From Mycobacterium pseudokansasii (lineage in GTDB: Bacteria > Actinomycetota > Actinomycetes > Mycobacteriales > Mycobacteriaceae): 64,000 bases of DNA. Location: positions 558,001-622,000 of the forward strand of contig NZ_UPHU01000001.1 of the NCBI RefSeq assembly GCF_900566075.1, read 5' to 3'. Position numbers and translations under genes: made by a program. Under the pieces are notes generated by a model. That model did no database searches and was not told the origin of the DNA. It saw nothing but the letters and a program-made list of their open reading frames with translations. Position 1 is the first letter of the stretch; every line of letters begins with the position of its first letter. Shown piece after piece: positions 55,225 to 64,000 of the stretch.

Positions 55225-56412
55225 TCAGCGGAATGCGGCCATGCCGGTGAAGGCCTGGCCGAGCACCAGCTGGTGCATCTCGGGGGTGCCCTCGTAGGTC
55301 AGTACCGATTCCAGGTTGACCATGTGCCTGATCACCGGGTACTCCAGCGATATTCCGTTGCCGCCCAGGATGGTCCGCGCGGTCCGGCAGATCTCGATCG
55401 CCTCGCGGGTGTTGTTGAGCTTGCCGAAGCTGACCTGCTCGGGGCGCAGGCCGACACGGTCTTTGAGCCGTCCTAGATGCAGCGCGAGCAGTTGGCCCTT
55501 GTGCAGTTCGACGGCCATGTCGACAAGCTTCGCCTGAGTCAACTGGAATCCGGCGATGGGACGGCCGAATTGGGTGCGCTGTATAGCATAGTCCAGCGCG
55601 GACTGCCACGACGAGCGCGCCGCACCCATTGCGCCCCAAACGATTCCGTAACGCGCCTCGGACAGGCACGCCAGCGGCGCCCGGAGTCCAATAGCGGCGG
55701 GCAGCATCGCTTCGGCGGGCAGCCGGACACTGTCGAGCACCAACTCGCTGGTGATCGACGCTCGCAGCGAGAGCTTGTGGTGAATGGTGTTGGCGGTGAA
55801 GCCCGGGGTGTCGGTGGGCACGACAAATCCGCGGATTCCCTCGTCGGTGCCGGCCCACACGACTGCCACGTCGGCGACCGAACCGTTGGTGATCCACATC
55901 TTTCGCCCGTCGAGCAGCCAATCCGAGCCGTCACGTCGGGCCCGTGTTTTCATGGCGGCCGGGTCGGATCCGGCGTCGGGTTCGGTCAGCCCGAAACAGC
56001 CGACCAGCTCACCGGCCGCCATGCCGGGCAGCCATTGCTGCTTCTGCTCCTCGGAGCCGTTGTGCCAAATGGCGAACATTGCCAGCGAACCTTGCACCGA
56101 TACCAACGACCGGATGCCGGAATCGGCGGCCTCGAGCTCCAGGCAGGCCAAGCCGTAGTGGACCGCGGACGAGCCCCCACATCCGTAGCCGTGCAAATGC
56201 ATTCCCAGCAGGCCGAGTTGGCCGAACTGTTTGGCCAGCTCGCGGGCCACCGGAAGGTCGCCGTTCTCGAACCACTCGGTGACGAACGGCGTCACCTGTT
56301 CGGCACAGAATTGCCGTACGGTGTCGCGGACCGCGAGTTCATCGGCGGACAGCGACGCGTCCAGCCCGAGCGGGTCGTAGCGGTCGAAGGCGGGCGGTGT
56401 GTCAGTGCTCAT
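55225..56412 (-). CDS. fadE7: Acyl-CoA dehydrogenase FadE7
   Basis: FAD flavoenzyme that introduces the alpha-beta double bond into an acyl-CoA. 395 residues, same as the H37Rv protein. The family signature GCFGLTEPDAGSDPAAMKTRA (FAD and substrate) is followed by KMWITNGSVADVAVVWA, RTQFGRPIAGFQLTQ, and near the end ILGGNGISLEYPVIRHMVNLESVLTYEGT, which carries the catalytic-type Glu of the glutaryl-CoA-dehydrogenase-like branch. Substrate unknown. Divergent from the DUF3054 gene by 35 bp. Confidence 0.95.
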   Translation of the reverse strand: MSTDTPPAFDRYDPLGLDASLSADELAVRDTVRQFCAEQVTPFVTEWFENGDLPVARELAKQFGQLGLLGMHLHGYGCGGSSAVHYGLACLELEAADSGIRSLVSVQGSLAMFAIWHNGSEEQKQQWLPGMAAGELVGCFGLTEPDAGSDPAAMKTRARRDGSDWLLDGRKMWITNGSVADVAVVWAGTDEGIRGFVVPTDTPGFTANTIHHKLSLRASITSELVLDSVRLPAEAMLPAAIGLRAPLACLSEARYGIVWGAMGAARSSWQSALDYAIQRTQFGRPIAGFQLTQAKLVDMAVELHKGQLLALHLGRLKDRVGLRPEQVSFGKLNNTREAIEICRTARTILGGNGISLEYPVIRHMVNLESVLTYEGTPEMHQLVLGQAFTGMAAFR

Positions 56413-56447
56413 GACCAACATCCTGCCCGGCCCGGTAATCTCGCTCC

Positions 56448-56828
56448 ATGCAACCGCGGCGCCGGCTCTCCTGGATGGGCGCGTTGGCAACCGACGTGGT
56501 CGCCGTCCTGATCTTCTGCACCCTCGGGCGCCGCAGCCATGCCGAGGGCATCAGCGTCGCCGGCGTCGCGACAACCGCGTGGCCGTTTCTGAGCGGGACC
56601 CTCGCCGGATGGCTGGTGTCGCGGGGCTGGCGACGGCCCACCAGCGTGACACCCACCGGGGTGATGGTGTGGATCGGCACGGTGGCGGTCGGCATGGTGT
56701 TGCGCAAGGCCACGGCGGCCGGTGTGGCGGTGAGTTTCGTCGTGGTCGCCTCGTCGGTCACCGGCGTGTTATTGCTCGGTTGGCGCGCGGCCGCCGGGCT
56801 GATGCTGCGCCGCCGTTCGGATGTGTGA
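56448..56828 (+). CDS. DUF3054-family membrane protein (Rv0401 homologue)
   Basis: 126 residues with four predicted transmembrane helices: MGALATDVVAVLIFCTLG, TTAWPFLSGTLAGWLVS, VMVWIGTVAVGMVL and VAVSFVVVASSVTGVLLLGW. Typical DUF3054 layout with a short polar loop containing RRSHAEG after helix 1. No function known. Starts 35 bp from the divergent fadE7 start and ends 25 bp before the methyltransferase gene. Confidence 0.9.
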   Translation: MQPRRRLSWMGALATDVVAVLIFCTLGRRSHAEGISVAGVATTAWPFLSGTLAGWLVSRGWRRPTSVTPTGVMVWIGTVAVGMVLRKATAAGVAVSFVVVASSVTGVLLLGWRAAAGLMLRRRSDV

Positions 56829-56853
56829 CGAGGCCCTGACGGGGTGAGGGCAG

Positions 56854-57759
56854 ATGGTACGCACCGATGACGACGACTGGGATCCGGCGACCGGCGTCGG
56901 GGTAACCGCGACGTTCGGCGCCACCGCCAGGGCCGTCGGCGCCGCCGCCGGGTTGCTGAACGACCCGTTCGCCGAACCGTTGGTTCGCGCCGCGGGAGTG
57001 CCGTACTTCACCCGGATTATCGACGGCGATCTGGTGGAGACCGACGAGGCCGAAAACCGGACAACGGCCGCGCTCATCGACATCCTGGTGACCCACACCC
57101 GATTCCTCGACGGTTTCCTTGCCGACGCGGGCCGGGCGGGGATTCGTCAGGCGGTGATCCTGGGGTCGGGCCTCGATGCCCGGCCATACCGGCTGTGGTG
57201 GCCACCGGGAACAACGGTGTACGAGATAGACCAGCCCCGAGTGATCGAATTCAAAACCCGCTTGTTGTATGGGCTGGGCGCCAAGCCGACAGCGCACCGC
57301 CGTGCGGTCGGCATCGACCTTCGTCAGGATTGGCTGGCGGCCTTGTGGCGGGTCGGTTTCGACGCGGACCAGCCCACGGTGTGGATTGCCGAGAACCTGC
57401 TCGTGGGCTACCTGCCGCCCGGCGGGCAGGAGCGGCTGCTGAAAGACGTCACCGCGGTGAGTGCGCTCGGCAGCCGGTTCGCCGCCGATCACATGCCCAC
57501 CTGGACACCGTTACAGCAGAAGGCGGGACGGGCTTTCGTCGACCGCTGGCGCAAGTTCGGCCTGGACGTAGACCTGGCAGCGCTGACGTATCCGGGTGAA
57601 TACCGTTATCTGCCGGAATGGTTGGCATCCAACGGCTGGGAGACGGTGGACCGCGACGTCGTCGAACTGTTCGCCGCGATGGGAATGCCCGGCCGCTGGA
57701 GTGTCCGGCCTCGTGACGTGGCGATCACACCCAGATACGTCACCGCGACGCTGGTCTAG
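56854..57759 (+). CDS. SAM-dependent O-methyltransferase of the mycobacterial LCM-like (UPF0677) family
   Basis: 301 residues. The N-terminus VRTDDDDWDPATGVGVTATFGATARA is the hallmark of this large mycobacterial family, followed by the SAM loop VILGSGLDARPYRLWWP, EIDQPRVIEFK and the IAENLLVGYLPP motif. Members often modify polyketides or lipids, but substrates are mostly unknown. It follows the DUF3054 gene by 25 bp. H37Rv has the mmpL1-pks6 cluster around here instead. Confident in family, not in substrate. Confidence 0.92.
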   Translation: MVRTDDDDWDPATGVGVTATFGATARAVGAAAGLLNDPFAEPLVRAAGVPYFTRIIDGDLVETDEAENRTTAALIDILVTHTRFLDGFLADAGRAGIRQAVILGSGLDARPYRLWWPPGTTVYEIDQPRVIEFKTRLLYGLGAKPTAHRRAVGIDLRQDWLAALWRVGFDADQPTVWIAENLLVGYLPPGGQERLLKDVTAVSALGSRFAADHMPTWTPLQQKAGRAFVDRWRKFGLDVDLAALTYPGEYRYLPEWLASNGWETVDRDVVELFAAMGMPGRWSVRPRDVAITPRYVTATLV

Positions 57760-57799
57760 AGCCTTCCGCATCTCGAAAGCCGTTACCACGCTTGACTTT

Positions 57800-58088
57800 A
57801 TGTCGCACGACCGGACCGGCTGGCAGCCGAGGCTCAGGGTCATTACTCACGGGGCGGCCCTGTTCGGCCGCCGCTCGGTGAATCCCGACGAATTGTTCGA
57901 AGAAGCCCGGGATTACGTCGAGGTGGTGCGCCGGCCGACGTCGAGGACGGCGCCTACCTCGACCCGGACCGAATCCGCCGCGTCGAATACGCGGGCCGCT
58001 GTTGCAGGAGCGCGGTGGGTTGCATACCGAGTACGCCGGTGAGACGTTGCGTGAGCATTTGGGCCTGGGACCGGGCGCGCGGGTGTAA
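57800..58088 (+). pseudogene. Possible decayed small gene, unidentified
   Basis: An ATG at 57,800 opens MSHDRTGWQPRLRVITHGAA and continues coding-like to about FEEARDYVEVVR. The reading then shifts: ADVEDGAYLDPDRIRRVEYA in another frame, and LLQERGGLHTEYAGETLR in a third, ending at a TAA at 58,086. Protein-like composition hopping through three frames suggests a small gene with two frameshifts. I cannot name the family. The 430-bp gap between the two methyltransferases contains only this and the palindrome at 58,138. Confidence 0.35.
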
Positions 58089-58137
58089 GGATTCCGCAAA
58101 CGCGGCTTGCCCGCGGCGCCACGGCGTTATAGGTTTC

Positions 58138-58155
58138 CGTCAACTATGGTTGACG
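58138..58155. promoter_or_regulatory. Operator-like palindrome upstream of the second methyltransferase
   Basis: CGTCAAC-TATG-GTTGACG is a perfect 7-4-7 inverted repeat 35 bp before the methyltransferase start. It contains a TTGACG that could serve as -35 and an ATG (58,146) opening a 26-codon frame that overlaps the methyltransferase start in another frame. Likely a regulator site; the regulator is unknown. Confidence 0.5.
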
Positions 58156-58189
58156 ATATGATGATCGGCCCTGACGGAAAACTAACTGA

Positions 58190-58873
58190 ATGTCCAGCAG
58201 CGCAACGATTCCCGGTGTCAGTGTAGTGACACAGGACGGCAGCGCGGTCGAAATCTACCGGCGGATGCCGTCACTGGGCGAAATCGAGCACATTCAGTCG
58301 CTGCTGACACCCAACAGTTCGGTGCTGGAGCTGGGCTCCGGCACCGGGCGTATCGCCGACGCTCTGGCCGCGCTCGGTCATCGGGTCACGGCCGTCGACG
58401 ACTCGCCCGAGATGCTCGCACACATCCGCCGCGCCCGAGCGATTCAGGCCCGCATCGAGGACGTCCGGCTGGCCGAGAAGTTCGACGCCGTGCTGCTGGT
58501 CTCCAACCTGATCAACTACCCGGACGCCCCGCTGCGCAGATCGATGCTGGCAACGTTTGCCCACCATCTCGCGCCGAGCGGGCAGGTCATCATCGAATGG
58601 GTGCCGCCCTCGATGTTGGCGTCCCGGCAGCAGGGCTGGACCAAGACCGTGACGTTCGGGCAAGCGGCAGCGACCCTGACGATCCACTCCAACGCCGGCG
58701 GCATCATCACGGGTGAGTTCACCTTGACGGCCGACGGCCGGCGATGGCACCAGTCGCTCGTGCTGCAGCGCGTCAGCCCGGCGACCGTGCGAGACGAGCT
58801 GACGGCGGCCGGGCTCACCCTGACGACCGCCGCGCCCAATTCGACCCGGTGGTTGCTGGCGAAGCGACGCTGA
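58190..58873 (+). CDS. Class I SAM-dependent methyltransferase
   Basis: 227 residues. Motif I VLELGSGTGRIADALAALG at about residues 45-63, motif II TAVDDSPEMLAHI, and the DAVLLVSNLINYP segment of motif IV. The C-terminal half is beta-rich and ends TRWLLAKRR. Resembles small-molecule or ubiquinone-type methyltransferases; substrate unknown. The ATG at 58,190 lacks a good Shine-Dalgarno; a GTG near residue 13 is another possible start. A 26-codon ORF with a perfect Shine-Dalgarno follows 39 nt after its stop. Confidence 0.88.
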   Translation: MSSSATIPGVSVVTQDGSAVEIYRRMPSLGEIEHIQSLLTPNSSVLELGSGTGRIADALAALGHRVTAVDDSPEMLAHIRRARAIQARIEDVRLAEKFDAVLLVSNLINYPDAPLRRSMLATFAHHLAPSGQVIIEWVPPSMLASRQQGWTKTVTFGQAAATLTIHSNAGGIITGEFTLTADGRRWHQSLVLQRVSPATVRDELTAAGLTLTTAAPNSTRWLLAKRR

Positions 58874-58912
58874 AAATCGCGTCGCCCTTGAATCCGGAAG
58901 GAGGTGATCGAC

Positions 58913-58993
58913 GTGACTTACGAGCAATTGTTCTGCGACGTGGAAATGGCCTGCGAGAGTGTCTGGTTCGCGACGGGCGAACTGGCGGAGTGA
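58913..58993 (+). CDS. 26-codon small ORF with perfect Shine-Dalgarno
   Basis: Begins MTYEQLFCDV and ends ATGELAE; acidic, with two Cys and one Trp. AAGGAGGTGATC at 58,898-58,909 is complementary to the whole 3' end of 16S rRNA, and its AGGAGG core lies 8 nt before the GTG. The start is far stronger than that of the upstream methyltransferase, which favours real translation. I recognise no family. It could be a peptide substrate, a regulatory small protein or the remnant of a longer gene. Confidence 0.45.
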   Translation: MTYEQLFCDVEMACESVWFATGELAE

Positions 58994-59009
58994 GCGGGGC
59001 CGGCCCTGA

Positions 59010-59774
59010 TCAGCGGGCGAATGCTCCCGCTCGCTGCAGGGCCTCGTCGGTGGCCGCGCGGATCGGGCCGCGCCACAGCGCACCGTGGCCCGGCGCCAGG
59101 ATCTCGGTTTCCAGCAGGGCCAGCGCCGCCAGGCTGCGGATGCAGTTCTGCTGGCTGTAGCTGAACACCGCCGGCAGTAGCTGCGGCCCGCCGCGGCGCA
59201 ACAAGGGATGGCCGGTGATCAAGGCATCGCCGCTGGCCAGTACGCCGTCGACCAGATACGAGCAATGCCCGTTGGTGTGTCCGGGAGTGAAGATCGCCAT
59301 CGGATGACCCGGCAGCCCCGCGGCCACCTCGGCGGTCAATGGCCGTGTCGTCGGAATGCCGTCGCGGACCAGGCCGCCGTTGCGCACCACATGAGCGGTC
59401 CACACCGCCCAGCGGGGCCGCCAGAGACGCAGCGCGACATCGAGTATCGACACCTGCTCCAGGTATTCGCGCTTGGCGTGCCCGACCTCGTCGGCATGGC
59501 AGTACACCGGGGTGTGATGCTCACGGGCGAACCAGATCGCGGTGCCCAGGTGGTCGATGTGCGCGTGGGTCAGCAGGATTGCGCGCACATCCCCAGGCTG
59601 ATAGCCCAACAGGCGCAGCGACCCCAGCACCTCCGCGCGATCGCCGGGATAACCGGCGTCGATCAGCATCACCCCGGTGTCGTCGATCACCAGCACCCAG
59701 TTGACCGCGTGCCCATGGGCGAGGTGAACCTTCTCGGTAACCTGAACAAGCTCCGTCTTCAGCTGGTGGGCCAT
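59010..59774 (-). CDS. Metallo-beta-lactamase-fold hydrolase (Rv0406c homologue)
   Basis: 254 residues. The metal-binding motif THAHIDHLG, a later His in FTPGHTNGHCSYL, an Asp in ASGDALITG and the final His in LAPGHGALW complete a two-zinc site. The family covers many hydrolases (glyoxalase II, lactonases, beta-lactamases), so the substrate is not predictable. The ATG at 59,774 follows AGGAGAAGAC; a longer frame upstream lies in the fgd1 promoter region. Divergent from fgd1, as in H37Rv. Confidence 0.92.
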   Translation of the reverse strand: MAHQLKTELVQVTEKVHLAHGHAVNWVLVIDDTGVMLIDAGYPGDRAEVLGSLRLLGYQPGDVRAILLTHAHIDHLGTAIWFAREHHTPVYCHADEVGHAKREYLEQVSILDVALRLWRPRWAVWTAHVVRNGGLVRDGIPTTRPLTAEVAAGLPGHPMAIFTPGHTNGHCSYLVDGVLASGDALITGHPLLRRGGPQLLPAVFSYSQQNCIRSLAALALLETEILAPGHGALWRGPIRAATDEALQRAGAFAR

Positions 59775-59991
59775 GTCTTCTCCTACGTCAAGGCATTGCC
59801 AGCCCGATAACCGCGCGATCAGCGTAACGGCTGCAACGCGTTTGATCGTCAACAACCGATTATCGCCACGGCCGGACCCGGCTCTGGGCTGTCCCGGGGT
59901 GCAATCTGGTCGCCATTCGGCTGCAGCGCTCGCGCCTGGTTTCGGTGCGGCGCCGACACCGGCTCCCCGGGTGCAGGAGTAGAAAGAACGA

Positions 59992-61002
59992 GTGGCTGAA
60001 CTCAAACTCGGATACAAGGCATCGGCTGAACAATTCGCCCCGCGCGAACTCGTCGAACTTGGCGTCGTCGCAGAAGCTCACGGCATGGACAGCGCGACGG
60101 TCAGTGACCATTTCCAGCCCTGGCGCCACAAGGGCGGGCACGCACCGTTCTCGTTGTCGTGGATGACCGCCGTCGGCGAACGCACCACGCGGCTGCTGCT
60201 GGGCACCTCGGTGCTCACCCCGACCTTCCGCTACAACCCCGCCGTCATCGCGCAGGCCTTCGCCACCATGGCTTGTCTATACCCGGACCGCGTCTTCCTG
60301 GGCGTGGGAACCGGCGAGGCGCTGAATGAGATCGCCACCGGATACGAGGGGGCCTGGCCGGAATTCAAGGAACGGTTCGCCCGGCTGCGCGAATCGGTGC
60401 GGCTGATGCGCGAACTATGGCGCGGCGACCGTGTGGATTTCGACGGTGACTACTACCGGCTCAAAGGTGCCTCCATCTACGACGTGCCCGAGGGCGGCGT
60501 GCCGGTCTACATCGCCGCCGGTGGTCCGGCGGTGGCCAAATACGCCGGACGGGCCGGCGACGGTTTCATCTGCACATCCGGCAAGGGCGCAGAGCTCTAC
60601 ACCGAAAAGCTGATCCCGGGCGTCCTGGAAGGGGCGGCCGCGGCCAACCGCGACGCCGACGACATCGACAAGATGATCGAAATCAAAATCTCTTACGACC
60701 CAGACCCAGACCTGGCTGTGCAGAACACCCGGTTCTGGGCGCCGCTGTCGCTGACCGCCGAGCAGAAGCACAGCATCGACGACCCGATCGAGATGGAGAA
60801 GGCCGCCGACGCCCTGCCGATCGAGCAGATCGCCAAGCGCTGGATCGTGGCGTCCGACCCGGACGAAGCCGTGGAAAAGGTGGGCCAGTACGTGACGTGG
60901 GGCCTTAACCACCTGGTGTTCCACGCGCCCGGGCACGACCAGCGCCGATTCCTGCAGCTGTTCGAAACGGACCTGGCGCCGCGGCTGCGACGGCTGGGCT
61001 GA
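59992..61002 (+). CDS. fgd1: F420-dependent glucose-6-phosphate dehydrogenase
   Basis: Oxidises glucose 6-phosphate with coenzyme F420, producing F420H2 that fuels nitroreductases such as Ddn and protects against oxidative stress. 336 residues, same as M. tuberculosis. Luciferase-like TIM barrel with the N-terminal [19 protein letters not shown], the active-site His and Trp in [12 protein letters not shown], and [19 protein letters not shown]. The GTG at 59,992 follows GAAAGAACGA. The 217-bp gap to the divergent metallo-hydrolase holds its promoter; no gene is seen there. Confidence 0.98.
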   Translation: MAELKLGYKASAEQFAPRELVELGVVAEAHGMDSATVSDHFQPWRHKGGHAPFSLSWMTAVGERTTRLLLGTSVLTPTFRYNPAVIAQAFATMACLYPDRVFLGVGTGEALNEIATGYEGAWPEFKERFARLRESVRLMRELWRGDRVDFDGDYYRLKGASIYDVPEGGVPVYIAAGGPAVAKYAGRAGDGFICTSGKGAELYTEKLIPGVLEGAAAANRDADDIDKMIEIKISYDPDPDLAVQNTRFWAPLSLTAEQKHSIDDPIEMEKAADALPIEQIAKRWIVASDPDEAVEKVGQYVTWGLNHLVFHAPGHDQRRFLQLFETDLAPRLRRLG

Positions 61003-61009
61003 ACGGCAG

Positions 61010-63100
61010 GTGTCTTCCAGCTCCCCGGGTACCACTGCGATCTATATCGCTGCGCCCGAACCTGCGTCCGGTAAGGCGACGATCGCGCTGGGGATTCTGC
61101 ACCGGTTGACCGCGACGGTCGCCAAAGTCGGTGTGTTCCGGCCACTTACGCGAGCATCCGGGGCGCGCGACTACCTCCTGGAGCTGCTGCTGGAACACAC
61201 CACCGCGGGCCTGCCCTACGAGCAATGCGTGGGTGTGACCTACCAACAGCTGCATGGCGACACCGATTCCGCGGTCACCGACATCGTCGCCGCGTATCAC
61301 GCGATGGCGCACAAGTGCGACGCGGTGGTGATCGTCGGCAGCGACTACACCGACGTCGCCACCCCCACCGAACTGTCGGTCAACGCCCGGATCGCGGTCA
61401 ACCTCGGCGTGCCGGTGCTGTTGGCGGTCAATGCCAAAGGCCGCACCGCCGACCAGGTGGTCAGCGTCGTCGGGGTGTGTCTGGCCGAGTTGTCGGCCCA
61501 CCACGCGCACACCGCGGCGGTGGTGGCCAACCGCTGCGACCCGGCGGAACTGGCGGCCGTCGGCGAAGCGCTGCGCATCGTCGGGCCGCCCAGCTACGTG
61601 CTGCCCGAGGAGCCGCTGCTGTCGGCGCCGACGGTAGCCGAATTGGAAAGGGCCGTCGACGGGACGGCGATCAGCGGTGAGGCGCCGCTGCGCAATCGCG
61701 AGGTGCTGGACGTGCTGGTGGCCGGGATGACCGCCGATCACGTGCTGGAGCGGCTGCGCGACGGCATGGCGGTGATCACCCCGGGCGACCGCTCCGACGT
61801 GGTGCTCGCCGTCGCCAGCGCCCATGCGGCCGAGGGGTTTCCGTCGCTGTCGTGCATCGTGCTCAACGGCGGTTTCGACTTGCATCCGTCGATTGCGGCG
61901 CTGGTGTCGGGGCTGCGGCTGAGGTTGCCGATCATCGCCACCACATTGGGTACCTATGAGACCGCCAGCGCCGCCGCGGCGGCCCGCGGCCGGCTCACCG
62001 CAACCTCGCAGCGCAAGATCGACACCGCGCTGGAGCTGATGGACCGCCACGTCGATGCCGCCGACCTGATGACCCACCTTGCCATCCCGATCCCGACCGT
62101 GACCACACCGCAGATGTTCACCTATGGCCTGCAGCAACGCGCGCGTTTGGACCGCAAACACATCGTGCTTCCCGAGGGCGACGACGACCGCATCCTCAAG
62201 TCCGCCGGCCGCCTGCTGCAGCGCGGCATCGCCGACCTGACGATACTCGGCGACGAGGCCCGGATCCGGCCGCGCGCAGCCGAACTCGGCGTGGATCTGG
62301 GCCAGGCAAAGGTGCTTGACCCGCGCACCAGCCCGCTGTGCGACCACTTCGCCGAGCAATATGCCGAATTGCGGAAGTCGCACGGCATCACCGCCGAGCT
62401 GGCACGTGAAATCATTTGTGACGTATCGTCTTTCGGCACCATGCTGGTATACAATGCCCACGTCGACGGCATGGTGTCCGGAGCTGCCCATACCACCGCG
62501 CACACCGTTCGTCCCGCCCTGGAGATCATCGGAACCGCCCCGGGTATCTCGACGGTGTCCAGCATCTTTCTGATGTGCCTGCCCGATCGGGTGTTGGCCT
62601 ACGGCGACTGCGCGATCGTGCCGAACCCGACGCCCGAGCAGTTGGCCGATATCGCCATCTGCTCGGCGCGCACCGCCGCACAGTTCGGTATCGAACCGCG
62701 GGTGGCCATGCTGTCCTACTCCACCGGGGCGTCAGGGACCGGAGCGGACGTCGAAAAGGTCAGGACAGCAACGGAGTTGGTCCGCTCACGGGAGCCGCAG
62801 CTGCTGGTCGAGGGGCCCATCCAATACGACGCCGCGGTGGACCCCGCGGTCGCGGCCGCCAAAATGCGTGATTCGCCGGTGGCCGGCCGGGCGACGGTGC
62901 TGATCTTTCCCGATCTCAACACCGGCAACAACACCTACAAGGCAGTGCAGCGTTCGGCGGGAGCCATCGCGATCGGCCCGGTGCTGCAGGGCCTGCGCAA
63001 GCCGGTGAACGACCTGTCGCGCGGAGCGCTGATCGAGGACATCGTCAACACGGTTGCCATTACCGCAATTCAGGCGCAGGGGATCGACGATGGCAGGTAG
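61010..63100 (+). CDS. pta: Phosphate acetyltransferase (long form)
   Basis: Interconverts acetyl-CoA and acetyl phosphate. 696 residues, the long three-domain type: an N-terminal P-loop-like domain ([17 protein letters not shown]), a central DRTGG-type regulatory domain (about 220-340) and the C-terminal catalytic PTA domain from [19 protein letters not shown], with [17 protein letters not shown] and a final NDLSRGA region. The GTG lies 7 bp after fgd1. Its last 11 nt overlap ackA, so the two steps of acetate metabolism are translationally coupled. Confidence 0.97.
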   Translation: MSSSSPGTTAIYIAAPEPASGKATIALGILHRLTATVAKVGVFRPLTRASGARDYLLELLLEHTTAGLPYEQCVGVTYQQLHGDTDSAVTDIVAAYHAMAHKCDAVVIVGSDYTDVATPTELSVNARIAVNLGVPVLLAVNAKGRTADQVVSVVGVCLAELSAHHAHTAAVVANRCDPAELAAVGEALRIVGPPSYVLPEEPLLSAPTVAELERAVDGTAISGEAPLRNREVLDVLVAGMTADHVLERLRDGMAVITPGDRSDVVLAVASAHAAEGFPSLSCIVLNGGFDLHPSIAALVSGLRLRLPIIATTLGTYETASAAAAARGRLTATSQRKIDTALELMDRHVDAADLMTHLAIPIPTVTTPQMFTYGLQQRARLDRKHIVLPEGDDDRILKSAGRLLQRGIADLTILGDEARIRPRAAELGVDLGQAKVLDPRTSPLCDHFAEQYAELRKSHGITAELAREIICDVSSFGTMLVYNAHVDGMVSGAAHTTAHTVRPALEIIGTAPGISTVSSIFLMCLPDRVLAYGDCAIVPNPTPEQLADIAICSARTAAQFGIEPRVAMLSYSTGASGTGADVEKVRTATELVRSREPQLLVEGPIQYDAAVDPAVAAAKMRDSPVAGRATVLIFPDLNTGNNTYKAVQRSAGAIAIGPVLQGLRKPVNDLSRGALIEDIVNTVAITAIQAQGIDDGR

Positions 63101-64000
63101 CCGGCTGGTGCTGGTTCTCAATTCCGGCTCGTCGTCGCTGAAGTTCCAGTTGATCGATCCGGTGTCCGGTATTTCACGGGCGGCAGGCAATATCGAGCGG
63201 ATCGGCGAAGCGTCGTCCTCGGTGCCCGACCACGACACGGCGCTGCGTCGTGCGTTCGACATGTTGTCCGAGGACGGCATTGACGTGCGGACCTGTGGCC
63301 TGGTGGCGGTCGGACACCGGGTGGTGCACGGCGGCAAGGACTTTCACCGGCCGACGCTTCTCGACGATGCGGTGGTGGCCCGGCTCGAGGAGCTGTCGGT
63401 GTTGGCTCCGCTGCACAACCCGCCCGCGGTGCTGTGCATCAAGGTGGCACGCACCATGCTGGCCGACGTCCCGCACGTCGCGGTGTTCGACACGGCGTTT
63501 TTCCATGACCTACCCGCCGCAGCGGCGACCTATGCGATCGACCGGGACCTGGCCGAGACATGGCAGATCCGCCGCTACGGATTTCACGGCACCTCGCACC
63601 GCTACGTCAGCGAGCGGGCCGCCGCCGTCCTCGGCCGGCCGCTGGAAACTCTGAATCAGATTGTGCTGCATCTGGGAAACGGTGCGTCGGCTTCGGCGAT
63701 CGCCGCCGGCCGCCCGGTCGACACCTCCATGGGCCTGACTCCCCTGGAGGGCTTGGTGATGGGTACCCGCAGCGGTGATGTGGATCCCAGCATCATGTGG
63801 TACTTATGGCGCACCGCGAACATGGGTGTGGACGAGATCGAGTCGATGCTCAACCACCGGTCGGGGATGTTGGGTCTGGCTGGTGAGCGCGATTTCCGCC
63901 GGCTGCGCCAGATGATCGAACAAGGCGACCCCGCGGCGCGATTGGCTTACGACGTATTCGTCCACCGGTTGCGTAAATACATCGGTGCTTATCTGGCCGT
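63090..64000 (+). CDS. ackA: Acetate kinase (3' end beyond the window)
   Basis: Interconverts acetyl phosphate plus ADP with acetate plus ATP. 303 codons are visible and the frame stays open to the window edge; the full protein should be near 385-400 residues. Present are the N-terminal [13 protein letters not shown], the GHRVVHGG motif, the active-site [10 protein letters not shown], the ATPase-core motif [14 protein letters not shown] and the TRSGDVDP segment. The ATG at 63,090 overlaps the pta stop by 11 nt. Confidence 0.97.
   Translation, partial: MAGSRLVLVLNSGSSSLKFQLIDPVSGISRAAGNIERIGEASSSVPDHDTALRRAFDMLSEDGIDVRTCGLVAVGHRVVHGGKDFHRPTLLDDAVVARLEELSVLAPLHNPPAVLCIKVARTMLADVPHVAVFDTAFFHDLPAAAATYAIDRDLAETWQIRRYGFHGTSHRYVSERAAAVLGRPLETLNQIVLHLGNGASASAIAAGRPVDTSMGLTPLEGLVMGTRSGDVDPSIMWYLWRTANMGVDEIESMLNHRSGMLGLAGERDFRRLRQMIEQGDPAARLAYDVFVHRLRKYIGAYLA

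Noticed and set aside
60905..62503. Minus-strand open frame of 532 codons antisense to pta
   Set aside because: Arg/Gly/His/Gln-rich shadow without family features.

Overview
The window is from a slow-growing Mycobacterium related to the M. tuberculosis complex. It is GC-rich, uses many GTG starts and ATGA/GTGA overlaps, and carries PPE-family genes (one giant MPTR-type), fgd1 (coenzyme F420), ttfA, a dodecin and an HspR-controlled dnaK operon. The gene content matches the Rv0350-Rv0409 region of M. tuberculosis H37Rv as I remember it. No rRNA, tRNA, CRISPR array, integrase or insertion sequence was recognised.

Layout. (1) 1-4,325: dnaK-grpE-dnaJ1-hspR heat-shock operon, with two HspR (HAIR) boxes and a SigH-type promoter. 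(2) 4,631-14,653 (-): a 3,340-residue PPE-MPTR protein built from seven large modules and containing an in-frame 1,037-bp duplication. (3) 14,820-46,260: a block of about 31 kb in which every gene is reversed relative to H37Rv. It holds an aldose epimerase, a flavohaemoglobin, a GAP/LysE-like membrane protein, clpB (own HAIR box and SigH promoter), enoyl-CoA hydratase and DsrE, ttfA, SDR-pyrE-lipoprotein-SpoU, dodecin, a LysR regulator divergent from a form I CO-dehydrogenase (cox) operon, GH76, DedA, fba, Rv0361/Rv0360-like genes, a CDF metal exporter with GNAT, an M50 protease, purA and a hotdog thioesterase. (4) 46,268-52,837: PPE-SVP gene with a PE-like leader ORF, then purT-rhodanese-metZ and ndhA. 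(5) 53,124-54,467: decayed lpqS-like and PPE-SVP genes. (6) 54,515-59,774: secreted Rv0398c-like protein, fadE7, DUF3054 protein, two methyltransferases and a metallo-hydrolase; H37Rv has mmpL1/mmpS1/fadD30/pks6 here. (7) 59,992-64,000: fgd1, pta and ackA (cut by the window end).

How the genes work together. HspR, made from the dnaK operon, should repress both the dnaK operon and clpB. Each has a SigH promoter beside or overlapping the HspR box, so disaggregation (ClpB plus DnaK/DnaJ/GrpE) is tied to one heat and redox switch. The cox genes run nearly gaplessly from a molybdenum-cofactor chaperone through the M, S and L subunits to maturation factors (second XdhC with a YHS domain, MocA-like nucleotidyltransferase, MoxR/CoxD, CoxG, VWA/CoxE), which points to active aerobic CO oxidation. 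pta-ackA interconvert acetyl-CoA and acetate.

The most notable observations are the whole-block inversion between two PPE genes, the exact duplication in the giant PPE gene, a pair of related 20-bp-period palindromic elements each sitting between convergent genes, a PE-like 29-codon ORF translationally coupled to a PPE gene, a 26-codon ORF with an essentially perfect Shine-Dalgarno next to a methyltransferase, and an lpqS-like frameshifted gene with a copper-box-like palindrome. I did not find a convincing wholly new multi-gene system.
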